From positions 1 through 17,279 of the forward strand of contig CAJWKX010000004.1 of assembly GCA_913043015.1 (NCBI GenBank): a stretch of DNA of 17,279 bases, written 5' to 3'. The first letter of the stretch is position 1, and the number at the start of each line of letters is the position of its first letter. The DNA is from an uncultured Candidatus Pelagibacter sp. GTDB taxonomy: Bacteria; Pseudomonadota; Alphaproteobacteria; Pelagibacterales; Pelagibacteraceae. Positions 1-7,312 of this stretch are shown in pieces. The translations under genes and the position numbers were made by a program. The notes beneath the pieces are model-generated. The model was given only the letters and a program-made list of their open reading frames with translations, did no database searches and was not told the DNA's origin.

Positions 1-824
1 GTTTCAAGCTGAAGAAGTTCATATCCTTTTTTGATTAGAATGCTTAATCCTGTATCTTTTAAATTTATCATCTTCATATAATTCTTTTTTTCTTCATCTT
101 CTAATTGATTAATTTGATTTTCAATATCTGCTGATATTATAATTGTATTTTTTTCTAAAAATTTTTCTACAAAATCTTTAGTGTAGCCATTTCCTTTTTC
201 AATACTTTTTTCATCAACATTGCATACATATAGCTTAGGTTTTATAGATAAAAGACCTGTCTGATTAAGTTCTCTATTGCTAAAATTTTCATTCAAAATT
301 TCCATATTTTGATCTTCATTAATATAATTTAAGGCAACCTCTAGAATTTTTAATTGCTCATTAGAAAAATTTTTTTTATTTCTTTTATCCAATCTTTTTT
401 GAATAGACTCTAAATCTGCAAGTTTCATTTCCGTTTCGATAATTTCTAGATCTCTAACAGGATCAACGTTTGGATTAACATTCTGAATATCGCCTGAGTC
501 AAAACATCTAATCATATGAATAATTGCATCCGCTTCTCTAATATGAGATAAAAATTTATTTCCAAGACCTTCACCTTTAGAGGCACCTCTTACTAATCCC
601 GCTATATCTACAAATGAAATTGTTGTATTTATTTTTTTTTTTGATTTAGATATTGAAGCTAATTGATCTAATCTTTGATCAGGAACAGGAACTATTCCTA
701 TATTAGGATCAATGGTACAAAAAGGAAAATTTTCTGCTTGTGCTTTGCTTGAATTTGTTAATGCATTAAACAATGTAGACTTACCGACATTGGGCAATCC
801 TACAATACCACACTTAAAACCCAT
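1..824 (-). CDS. ychF: Redox-regulated ATPase/GTPase YchF (OLA1 family), 3' end off the window
   Basis: Partial gene: 274 residues are visible from the ATG at 822-824, and the C-terminus lies beyond base 1. The family is about 360 residues, so roughly 90 are missing, mainly the C-terminal TGS domain. It is an Obg-related P-loop NTPase that binds ribosomes and, by family knowledge, prefers ATP. Visible motifs are the P-loop GLPNVGKST (residues 9-17), the switch II stretch DIAGLVRGASKGEGLGN (73-89), and NVDE (202-205), the NxxE form that replaces the usual NKxD and marks YchF. A charged helical stretch around 130-175 fits the coiled-coil insert. The last visible residues run straight into the place where the TGS domain normally begins, so nothing suggests a broken gene. 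It starts 3 bases after the pth stop and is probably co-transcribed with it, a common bacterial pairing. Confidence 0.96.
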   Translation of the reverse strand, partial: MGFKCGIVGLPNVGKSTLFNALTNSSKAQAENFPFCTIDPNIGIVPVPDQRLDQLASISKSKKKINTTISFVDIAGLVRGASKGEGLGNKFLSHIREADAIIHMIRCFDSGDIQNVNPNVDPVRDLEIIETEMKLADLESIQKRLDKRNKKNFSNEQLKILEVALNYINEDQNMEILNENFSNRELNQTGLLSIKPKLYVCNVDEKSIEKGNGYTKDFVEKFLEKNTIIISADIENQINQLEDEEKKNYMKMINLKDTGLSILIKKGYELLQLE

Positions 825-827
825 TTA

Positions 828-1385
828 TTAATTATTTACAGTACTTGAAAATAAATCTAATTTTTTATCTAACAATATTGGCAATGAATCAATAATATTT
901 TTTTTAATTTTTTCCAATTGCTCTTTTTCTTCTTCATTAAAATTATTTAAGACATAGTCTGATACTGAAATTTTCTGATCTGGTTTTCCAATTCCAATCC
1001 TAACTCTTGAATATTCTTTTCCTATAAATTTGTCCATGGATGCAATTCCGTTATGGCCAGCGCTAGATCCCCCAAGCTTTGCTTTTATTTTTCCAAAATC
1101 TATATCTATGTCATCATGAAAAACGATCACATCTCCAGCATCTATTTTAAAATACTCCATTAACTCTCGGATACATATTCCAGAATTGTTCATAAATGTA
1201 AGAGGTTTAATTGCATAAACTTTATTGTTTAAAATATTTCCTGTGGTCAATAGACCTTTAAATTTTGGTTTTTGCTTAGACAGACTAAATTTTTGGTTAA
1301 TTACATCAATAATTTTGAAGCCGATGTTATGCCTGTTATTTTGGCTACCAGAAGTTGGATTACCTAGCCCTACGAATAGAATCAT
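828..1385 (-). CDS. pth: Peptidyl-tRNA hydrolase
   Basis: Complete 185-residue protein, normal for bacterial Pth. It cleaves the ester bond of peptidyl-tRNAs that drop off ribosomes, recycling tRNA in the cytoplasm. The family catalytic set is visible: N9 in the opening GLGNP, H19 in the RHNIG segment (the catalytic histidine), N66 in TFMNNSG, D91 after the histidine in VFHDDIDI, and N112 in GHNGI. The glycine-rich KAKLGGSSAGHNG segment is also typical. The short C-terminal end lacks the longer charged tail seen in many alphaproteobacterial homologues. It lies 40 bp after rplY and 3 bp before ychF, so it belongs to the minus-strand translation cluster. The start is the ATG at 1383-1385; no better upstream start is evident. 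Confidence 0.97.
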   Translation of the reverse strand: MILFVGLGNPTSGSQNNRHNIGFKIIDVINQKFSLSKQKPKFKGLLTTGNILNNKVYAIKPLTFMNNSGICIRELMEYFKIDAGDVIVFHDDIDIDFGKIKAKLGGSSAGHNGIASMDKFIGKEYSRVRIGIGKPDQKISVSDYVLNNFNEEEKEQLEKIKKNIIDSLPILLDKKLDLFSSTVNN

Positions 1386-1425
1386 AAATAAAATTTAAAA
1401 TTTGAAAATATTCACGTAAAATAAT

Positions 1426-2163
1426 TTATTTTTTTTCTGTAGGGTTTTTATTTTCTTTTTTTTGACCCTCTTTAGATTTATCGTCAGTCTTGTCTCCTTC
1501 AGTAGTTTTATCTTCAGATTGTTCTGTAGTACCTACTTCAGTTCCCTCAGCTCCCTCTGTATCTTTAGAACTTTCAGCATCTGCAGTTTTTTCTGGCTCT
1601 TTAAATACTGTAGGAGCAGCAACAGTTGCTATAACGAAATCTCTTCCTTGAATAGTTGGTTTAACATTTTCAGTTAAGTTTATAGATGAAAATTTAATAC
1701 TTGCTCCAATTTCCAACCCTTCAAGATCTACGACAAGTTCAGTTGGAATATTTTCAGTTGGGCATTTCAACTCTACTTTTCTTCTTACAATGTTTAATAC
1801 TCCTCCTCTTTTTATACCAGGGCATTTTTCATTGTTAATAAATTTAACAGGTATTTCTATAATAATTTTAGCACCTTTAACAATTCTTAAAAAATCAACA
1901 TGTATAGGATCATCGCTAATTGGGTCGAAAGCAACTTCTCTAGGCAAAACGTTCGTAGATTTGCCGCCCAGATTTAAACTGATTATGTTTGATAAAAAAT
2001 TTTCTTGATCTATTAATGTTTTAACTTCTTTTTTTGAAAGATAAATTTTTTGATTTTCTATTGTTCCTCCATAAATCACTCCAGGAACCTCACCTTTTTG
2101 TCTAAGTGTATTAACTTGTCCTTTTGTACTTGTATTTCTTGATGTTACTTCTATTGAATTCAT
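1426..2163 (-). CDS. rplY: 50S ribosomal protein L25/general stress protein Ctc
   Basis: Protein of 245 residues of the long Ctc/TL5 type, which binds 5S rRNA in the large ribosomal subunit. Residues about 1-90 form the L25 beta-barrel domain, with the expected pattern of an N-terminal strand, then KGQVNTLRQKGEVPGVIYGG, then the segment around DPIHVDFLRI. Residues about 95-185 are the TL5/CTC C-terminal domain, with PVKFINNEKCPGIKRGGVLN and later GLEIGASIKFSSI. From about residue 192 to the end there is a low-complexity tail rich in Glu, Asp, Lys, Thr and Gly, expected to be disordered. Alphaproteobacterial L25 proteins often carry such tails, though this one is fairly long. The gene sits 44 bp after prs and 40 bp before pth, an order common in bacteria. 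The start is the ATG at 2161-2163; no clear Shine-Dalgarno is visible. Confidence 0.95.
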   Translation of the reverse strand: MNSIEVTSRNTSTKGQVNTLRQKGEVPGVIYGGTIENQKIYLSKKEVKTLIDQENFLSNIISLNLGGKSTNVLPREVAFDPISDDPIHVDFLRIVKGAKIIIEIPVKFINNEKCPGIKRGGVLNIVRRKVELKCPTENIPTELVVDLEGLEIGASIKFSSINLTENVKPTIQGRDFVIATVAAPTVFKEPEKTADAESSKDTEGAEGTEVGTTEQSEDKTTEGDKTDDKSKEGQKKENKNPTEKK

Positions 2164-2207
2164 AAAATGACGGTTTTTAACTTAGGAAAGTAAATTTTAC
2201 AAGTAAA

Positions 2208-3140
2208 TTATTTGAATAAATCAGAAACCGAAGTTGAATTTGATATACGTTTAATTGCCTCACCAATCAAATTAGATATTGTTAATATATGAATATTTCT
2301 TGCATTTTTAACTTTGTCTTCATTATTAATCGTGTCAGTTACAACTAAATTTTTTATATGAGATTTTTTGATTTTTTCAACAGCTTCACCACTTAATACT
2401 CCATGAGTAACATAAACGTGAACTTCTTTTGCTCCTCGTTTTTTTAAAGCTTCTGCAGCATTAACAATAGTTCCTCCTGAATCAATAATGTCATCCACAA
2501 TTATACATGTTTTGCCTTTTACACTACCAATAACATTCATCACCTGCGATTTTCCAGGAGAAGGTCTTCTTTTGTCTATAATTGCAAGACCTACATTTAA
2601 CATTTTACCCAAGGCCCTTGCTCGTTCAACTCCGCCAACATCTGGGGCAACACAAATTAATTTATTATTTTTTAAATTTTTTTTAATATGTCTTGAAAAA
2701 ATTGGTGTTGCAAAAAGGTTATCTACCGGAATATCAAAAAAACCTTGAATTTGTCCAGCATGAAGATCAACAGTAACTATTCTATCTGCTCCTGCTTTTG
2801 TTATTAAGTTAGAAACTAATTTAGCAGAAATGGAGGTTCTTGGTACAACTTTTCTGTCTTGTCTTGCATACCCAAAATATGGAATTACAGCAGTAATGTT
2901 TTTTGCTGAAGATCTTTTTAGAGCATCAATGCAAAGAAGTAGTTCCATCAAATTATCGTTTGCAGGATAGGAAATAGATTGAATTAAAAAAATACTATTT
3001 CCTCTAATATTTTCATTGATTTCAATATATATTTCACTATCTGCAAATTTTCTTATACTTGAATTGATAAGTTTATTTTTTAGATACTTTGAAATTTTTT
3101 TACTTAAATTTTTGTTGCTGTTACCTGTAAGAAGTTTCAT
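2208..3140 (-). CDS. prs: Ribose-phosphate pyrophosphokinase (PRPP synthetase)
   Basis: Complete 310-residue class I PRPP synthetase, the usual length. It makes PRPP from ribose 5-phosphate and ATP for purine, pyrimidine, histidine, tryptophan and NAD synthesis. Visible motifs are the ATP-site segment GYARQDRKVVPRTSISAK (90-107), the pyrophosphate/metal loop DLHAGQIQGFFDIPVDNL (125-142), the catalytic flexible loop starting at DKRRPSPG (189-196), and the ribose-phosphate loop IIVDDIIDSGGTI (213-225). The N-terminal FADSEIYIEINENIRG segment also matches the family. It lies 11 bp after pgeF and 44 bp before rplY, inside the long minus-strand run. The prs-rplY-pth-ychF order is widely conserved, which supports co-transcription. 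Start is the ATG at 3138-3140. Confidence 0.98.
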   Translation of the reverse strand: MKLLTGNSNKNLSKKISKYLKNKLINSSIRKFADSEIYIEINENIRGNSIFLIQSISYPANDNLMELLLCIDALKRSSAKNITAVIPYFGYARQDRKVVPRTSISAKLVSNLITKAGADRIVTVDLHAGQIQGFFDIPVDNLFATPIFSRHIKKNLKNNKLICVAPDVGGVERARALGKMLNVGLAIIDKRRPSPGKSQVMNVIGSVKGKTCIIVDDIIDSGGTIVNAAEALKKRGAKEVHVYVTHGVLSGEAVEKIKKSHIKNLVVTDTINNEDKVKNARNIHILTISNLIGEAIKRISNSTSVSDLFK

Positions 3141-3151
3141 CAGTGAAAACT

Positions 3152-3904
3152 TTATTTAATCATAATTAATGATATATTTCTACCATAATCATCACTATTA
3201 TTCTTTAGGGATCGTCTTGAACTAAAAAAATTATTTTTTATATTATATGTATCCTTTTTAATTATTTCTATATTTTTTACACCAAAGTTAATTAATTGGC
3301 CTTTAATATAGTCCCTCAGGCTAAAAAAAATTTTATTCTTAACAAATTTAAAATAAATTATATTTTTTGGACTCTGTTTGATAAATTTTTTTTTGAGGTC
3401 ATTTTTTACCTCATAGTGATTCTGTGCAATGCATGGACCAATAACAACATTTAAATTTTTTAAAAAACTTCCATTTATTAAAAATCTTTTAATTATTTTT
3501 ATAGCAATTTTTTTATAAGCTCCTCTCCATCCGGCATGTGCAGCAGCTATTATTTTCATTTTTGGATCATAAAATAATATGGGAGCACAATCTGCAGTTA
3601 AAATTCCAAGTGCAATTCCATGCTGATCTGTTATTAATCCATCGCCAGTTAGCTTTTTTTTAATTGGCTTTTTTACATGAATAATTTTGTTACTGTGAAT
3701 TTGATTCAATAAAATTAAGTGTTTTTTTTTACAATCTATTTTTTTTAGTATAATATTTAAATTTAGAGAAACATTTTTTTTAATATCAGGCGATCCTAAT
3801 CCGCAATTTAAGCTTTTATAAATGCCAGTAGATTTTCCATCAATACTGTTAAAAAAAACATGATTTATATTTGTAAATCTTTTTAATTTTTTTGATCTAA
3901 TCAG
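3152..3904 (-). CDS. pgeF: PgeF/YfiH (laccase-domain, multicopper polyphenol oxidase) family protein, non-ATG start
   Basis: About 250 residues if read from CTG at 3902-3904. The first conventional start is TTG at 3707-3709, which would give only 185 residues. The 65 codons upstream are open and match the family N-terminus: they encode HVFFNSIDGKSTGIYKSLNC (residues 15-34), then GLGSPD, equivalent to the usual HGFFTRxGGVSxGxYxSLNLG...D. An in-frame stop (TAG, 3914-3916) lies just upstream, so the start must be CTG (3902-3904) or ATT (3899-3901). The CTG is one base from ATG and begins 1 bp after the midA stop, with a weak AGG 8 bases upstream. Zinc-site residues are visible: H70 in NQIHSN, C106 in TADCAPILF and H123 in AAAHAGWRG, plus the GPCIAQNHYEV block. 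The family includes YfiH, linked to peptidoglycan precursor editing, and LACC1/FAMIN-like purine nucleoside enzymes; which role applies is not visible here. Confidence 0.88.
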   Translation of the reverse strand: MIRSKKLKRFTNINHVFFNSIDGKSTGIYKSLNCGLGSPDIKKNVSLNLNIILKKIDCKKKHLILLNQIHSNKIIHVKKPIKKKLTGDGLITDQHGIALGILTADCAPILFYDPKMKIIAAAHAGWRGAYKKIAIKIIKRFLINGSFLKNLNVVIGPCIAQNHYEVKNDLKKKFIKQSPKNIIYFKFVKNKIFFSLRDYIKGQLINFGVKNIEIIKKDTYNIKNNFFSSRRSLKNNSDDYGRNISLIMIK

Positions 3905-3905
3905 T

Positions 3906-4952
3906 TTAAAAACCTATATTAAAATTAGTTTTTTTATCTGTAATTAACATTACTTTAAACAATTCTCCCATTTCATTTTTATCTATCAACCTTTTTAATC
4001 GAAAATAAATATCTGCTTTTTTTGAAAAAGGCAGATCTTTTGAAATAATTTCAGCTCTTTCCAGGATTCCAAGTCTCATTAAAAATTTTTTTTGAGAAGT
4101 TACTCCCTGTGATTTAAGTTTTAGATTATTTATTAGATTTTCTATCAGTTTGAAATTAATTTTGTAAGTAATATCACTATTTCCATAATCTTTCAAAACA
4201 CTTGTACTTTTATGTTTTGCGATTGCCTGAAGACTGTCAATCATTGATTCTTCTAAATAACCATAATCAATTATCAATAATCCACCATCTTCATTTTTTA
4301 TTTGATTGGAAATTTTTTTTAGATATTCGAAAGATAAGGGCGAATATTCAATGAATTTTTGATTACAAGTTATGTTGGTGCCAATTTTTTTTTCAAGCTT
4401 TTTTAAATTTGATTTTATTTCGATAAATTTAGGATTTTTTTTGTCAGATAGATCAACATACTTTTCGTACCATTTATTATTTTTTTTAATAAACTGCTTT
4501 ATCGGCAATGAATCAAAAAATTCATTGGCTATAAATATTTTAGGTCCAGTTTTTATTTTATTCAAAGTATTTATCCAGGAAACTTTAAAATTTTTTAACT
4601 TTTTTTTTTGTAATTTTTTTAAATAAGGACTTTTTTCTATTATGAATATATTGCATGCCCTTTTAAAAGATGGAAATTTTTCAAATGAAGATATCATCTG
4701 ATAAATCATTTCACCATTTCCTGCTCCCAGTTCAATTAAATTAATTTTTTTAGGACAATTTAAATTTTGCCAAAAAGCAATAGTCCAAACAGTAATCATT
4801 TCTGAAAATAAAATAGAAATATTTGGCGCTGTTATGAAATCTCCTTTGATTCCAAAAGGATTTTTTTTCATATAGAAACCGGACTTTTTATTATACAAAG
4901 CCCAATCAATAAACATATCGAGTGGAATTTGTTTTTTATTCTTAAGATTCAT
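3906..4952 (-). CDS. SAM-dependent methyltransferase, MidA/NDUFAF7 family (COG1565)
   Basis: Protein of 348 residues. The N-terminal block around SGFYMKKNPFGIKGDFITAP (24-43) is the family signature of the MidA/NDUFAF7 group. It is followed by the SAM-binding motif LIELGAGNGEM (72-82), the acidic strand FIIEKS (103-108), ANEFFDSLPIKQF (142-154) matching the family's NE-x-x-D-x-P motif, and LLIIDYGY in the second half. Mitochondrial NDUFAF7 methylates an arginine of a complex I subunit, and bacterial relatives are thought to act similarly, but the substrate here cannot be read from sequence. It overlaps the end of lgt by 11 bp (4942-4952) and its stop is 1 bp before the proposed pgeF start, so the three genes look translationally linked. 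The lgt-midA-pgeF order recurs in alphaproteobacteria. A 10-A coding tract (4600-4609 on the plus strand as T) interrupts nothing. Confidence 0.9.
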   Translation of the reverse strand: MNLKNKKQIPLDMFIDWALYNKKSGFYMKKNPFGIKGDFITAPNISILFSEMITVWTIAFWQNLNCPKKINLIELGAGNGEMIYQMISSFEKFPSFKRACNIFIIEKSPYLKKLQKKKLKNFKVSWINTLNKIKTGPKIFIANEFFDSLPIKQFIKKNNKWYEKYVDLSDKKNPKFIEIKSNLKKLEKKIGTNITCNQKFIEYSPLSFEYLKKISNQIKNEDGGLLIIDYGYLEESMIDSLQAIAKHKSTSVLKDYGNSDITYKINFKLIENLINNLKLKSQGVTSQKKFLMRLGILERAEIISKDLPFSKKADIYFRLKRLIDKNEMGELFKVMLITDKKTNFNIGF

Positions 4953-5712
4953 TTTTTTTATAATATAAGCTTAAACCAGCTATAAAAAAAATAATGCTTA
5001 TTATCTGACCAAGAGTAAAATTGAGAAAAATAAATCCTAATTGTGCATCTGGTTCTCTGGTAAACTCAATTAGAAATCTAAATAGAGAATAAAATATTAT
5101 GAATATTGAAGAAATAATCCCTGGAGATTTAAAAAAATATTTTTTAAATACAAAATTTAACAATATAAATAAAATTATTCCTTCAAAAAAAGCTTCATAA
5201 ATCTGAGAAGGGTGTCTTGATAAATTGTCAATTTTTTTAAATATTACAGCCCAAAAGATATCGGTTTGTCTTCCATAAAGTTCTGAGTTTATAAAATTTG
5301 ATATTCTTCCTAAAAAAATTCCAATTGGAGCGGACATCGCAATTAAATCAAGAAATATGTAATAATTGATATTATTTTTTTTACCGAAAATATATGTTGC
5401 AATAATTGTACCTAAAACTCCTCCATGAAAAGACATGCCGCCATTCCATATCATAAATATTTCTATTAAATTTTTTGAATAATAAATCGGATTATAGAAG
5501 ATGACATAACCTAATCTTCCTCCGATAATGATTCCTATAATTAAATAGGTAATTAAATCATCAAAAAGATTAACAATCTTTTTATCTTTAATTAAAAATT
5601 TTTTGCAGTAGAACCATCCCAGTATTATTCCAAAAATGTAAGACAAAGAATACCATCTTATTTCTAAGGAAAATATTTGAAATGCTACTGGATCAAAATT
5701 ATTGGTAAACAT
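4942..5712 (-). CDS. lgt: Prolipoprotein diacylglyceryl transferase
   Basis: Integral membrane enzyme of 256 residues that transfers diacylglycerol from phosphatidylglycerol to the lipobox cysteine of prolipoproteins, the first step of lipoprotein maturation. The Lgt signature GRISNFINSELYGR lies at 135-148; family consensus has Gly or Ala where Ser138 sits, a mild change. Residues matching those important in E. coli Lgt are present: Y21, H96 in MSFHGG, R136, N139, E144, R212 and E216 in RFLIEFTREPDAQ. HPSQIYEA (167-174) is also canonical. About seven hydrophobic segments are visible. It is the first gene of the minus-strand run and overlaps the midA start by 11 bp. It is divergent from the ubiK-type gene across 51 bp. 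It shares phosphatidylglycerol as substrate or product with pgsA farther along the window. Start is the ATG at 5710-5712. Confidence 0.97.
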   Translation of the reverse strand: MFTNNFDPVAFQIFSLEIRWYSLSYIFGIILGWFYCKKFLIKDKKIVNLFDDLITYLIIGIIIGGRLGYVIFYNPIYYSKNLIEIFMIWNGGMSFHGGVLGTIIATYIFGKKNNINYYIFLDLIAMSAPIGIFLGRISNFINSELYGRQTDIFWAVIFKKIDNLSRHPSQIYEAFFEGIILFILLNFVFKKYFFKSPGIISSIFIIFYSLFRFLIEFTREPDAQLGFIFLNFTLGQIISIIFFIAGLSLYYKKNES

Positions 5713-5763
5713 TTTAATAAAATAATATAATAATTAAAGTATATTATTTTAAAAATTAATTAT
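5713..5763. promoter_or_regulatory. Divergent promoter region between lgt and the ubiK-type gene
   Basis: This 51-bp spacer is almost pure A/T and must hold both start regions. A plus-strand TATAAT is at 5726-5731, about 33 bases before the plus-strand ATG, and a minus-strand TATACT lies at 5738-5743, about 25 bases before the lgt ATG. No good -35 boxes stand out. In DNA this A/T-rich such hexamers arise easily by chance, so the boxes are tentative. Confidence 0.3.
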
Positions 5764-6018
5764 ATGTCAAAATCAAAGTTTGTAATTGATAAATTAGCAA
5801 AATTATTTGAACAAGGACTTGTTTCCTATAAAGATTTGAGTAATGAAATTTTGAATATTTTAAGATCAAAAAGAGATGAAATAATTTTTAGAATGCAATT
5901 AACTAGTAAAGAAGAAACAGATATCCTTAATAAAAGAATAGAAATTCTAGAAAAAAAAATTGATAAACTTGAAAAAAAAAATAACTTAAAAAAATCTAAA
6001 CGGGTAAAGAAATCTTAA
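5764..6018 (+). CDS. ubiK: UbiK/YqiC (BMFP) family accessory factor
   Basis: Small protein of 84 residues. The N-terminal half is an amphipathic helical stretch (about 5-35), followed by SKRDEIIFRMQLTSKEETDI (34-53). The second half (about 50-76) is a heptad-like coiled coil, RIEILEKKIDKLEKKNNLKK, ending in a basic tail. This layout, an N-terminal amphipathic helix, a conserved middle with FxRMxLTSKEEFD-like spacing and a C-terminal coiled coil, is that of the BMFP/UbiK family. UbiK is a trimeric accessory factor of aerobic ubiquinone synthesis in E. coli, and the Brucella relative is membrane-fusogenic. Its divergent position beside lgt is common in alphaproteobacteria. Its last 23 bases overlap the 3' end of the histidine kinase gene on the other strand. 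A-tracts of 9 and 10 bases occur in the coiled-coil coding region. Confidence 0.85.
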   Translation: MSKSKFVIDKLAKLFEQGLVSYKDLSNEILNILRSKRDEIIFRMQLTSKEETDILNKRIEILEKKIDKLEKKNNLKKSKRVKKS

Positions 6019-7312
6019 TTTTTAATCCTCCTAATTCTGATTTTCCCAACTCAATAATACCTCCGTGAGATCTAATTATATCAGATGCAATAGACAAGCC
6101 TAGGCCAACACTTGATTTTGATTTGCCTCTACCTTTGTCAATTTTATAAAATGGCTTTATAACATTTTCATATTCGGAAATTGGGATTCCAGGCCCATCA
6201 TCATCAATTAGGACAATTATATTTTTGATAAATTTTTCTTGTTTTATTTTTACTTTTTTGGAATATTTTAGTGCATTATCTATCAGATTGTTCAAACATC
6301 TTTGAATAAGATTTTTTCTTCCGTTGAATATAGTTTTTTCTGATTGATCCAATGAAATATTGATATTTTTATATTTTCTCACAGTTGATTTAATTAACTC
6401 GGATATATCAAACGTTTCAGTTTTATCTGCAAAGGTTGAACTAGAAAATTGAAGATATTCATTAAGCATTTTTTCCATTTCATCCACATCTCCAGATAAT
6501 TTTTTAGAAATTTCTTTGTCTTTAATTAAAGCCAATTGCAGTTTAATTCTTGTCAAAGGCGTTCTAAGGTCATGACTGATACCTGAGAGCATTTCTGATC
6601 TTTGATTTAGGTGTCTTGAGATTCTTTTTCTCATACGATCAAATTCATATCCTGCTTTTCTTATTTCTAAAGCTCCGGAGGGTCTGAATTCTTTTATCTC
6701 TTCACCTCTGCCAAATTTTTCTGAAGCTTCAGCTAATTTAATAATTGGTCTTGTTTGATTTTTTAAAAAAATCATTGCTATTAATATTAATAAAAAAGCA
6801 GGCAATGTTATCCATAAAGTAAATATTCTAATAGAAGAAGCTTGAATTCTTTCTTTAGGAAAAAAAATTTGCAAAACTCCATCTCTAAATTTTATCCTTA
6901 AATCAACAACTTCTTTATATGCCATTGTATTAAACCAATAATCGTTAAATTTTGGTTTCAACTCTCTTCTTAATGTTCTGTCCATTGGACTAAACCATCT
7001 ATCAACTTTTATATCAGGGAGCTTTTCATTTTCTAAAAATCTAACAGAAAAATTAAAGTTTTGATTATATAAATCAGTAACTATTTTTTTATTATACTCA
7101 CTTTCATTATTATAGATATCAATAATAGTAACTATTTCACTTACCAATGCCCTACTCATACCTTTACTCGTTTTTATCCATAGACTATCAAAAAAAACTA
7201 CTGAAATAGTAATCTGTAAAATAATTATAGGTACGGCTACTATTAATAATCCTCTATAAAATAATTGTTTTGGTAATAAGTTTTTTAGATATCTACTCAA
7301 TCCATAAAACAT
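5996..7312 (-). CDS. EnvZ-type sensor histidine kinase
   Basis: Membrane sensor kinase, 438 residues from the ATG at 7310-7312. That start has AGAGG 8 bases upstream, so I prefer it to the GTG at 7319-7321, which would add 3 residues. Order: TM1 about 22-41; a periplasmic domain of about 115 residues; TM2 about 163-183; a HAMP domain (about 184-235, starting at NQTRPIIKLAEAS); the dimerisation/phosphoacceptor helix with H247 in GISHDLRTPLTR; the N box with NLIDNALKYSKK; G1 DDDGPGIP; and G2 VGLGLSIASDIIRSHGG. It should autophosphorylate at H247 and pass phosphate to the adjacent response regulator. It overlaps the regulator gene's 3' end by 20 bp, implying coupled translation. It meets the ubiK-type gene tail to tail with a 23-bp overlap. 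The periplasmic sensor domain shows nothing I can assign to a ligand. Confidence 0.93.
   Translation of the reverse strand: MFYGLSRYLKNLLPKQLFYRGLLIVAVPIIILQITISVVFFDSLWIKTSKGMSRALVSEIVTIIDIYNNESEYNKKIVTDLYNQNFNFSVRFLENEKLPDIKVDRWFSPMDRTLRRELKPKFNDYWFNTMAYKEVVDLRIKFRDGVLQIFFPKERIQASSIRIFTLWITLPAFLLILIAMIFLKNQTRPIIKLAEASEKFGRGEEIKEFRPSGALEIRKAGYEFDRMRKRISRHLNQRSEMLSGISHDLRTPLTRIKLQLALIKDKEISKKLSGDVDEMEKMLNEYLQFSSSTFADKTETFDISELIKSTVRKYKNINISLDQSEKTIFNGRKNLIQRCLNNLIDNALKYSKKVKIKQEKFIKNIIVLIDDDGPGIPISEYENVIKPFYKIDKGRGKSKSSVGLGLSIASDIIRSHGGIIELGKSELGGLKIKISLPV

Noticed and set aside
1462-1677. Plus-strand open frame of 71 codons opposite the L25 tail
   Set aside because: It is antisense to a clear gene, its product is Ser/Phe-rich low complexity created by the reverse of Glu/Lys codons, and no start context supports it.
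2188-2209. Nine-base direct repeat (AAGTAAATT) between prs and rplY
   Set aside because: Short and A/T-rich, in a 44-bp spacer, with no paired structure or T-run; likely chance.
2488-2748. Plus-strand open frame opposite prs
   Set aside because: Antisense to a fully conserved enzyme, no recognisable domain, no spacer for its own promoter; the same holds for the other antisense frames at 1790-2008, 4372-4626, 10578-10835, 11034-11237, 13331-13543 and 13432-13668.
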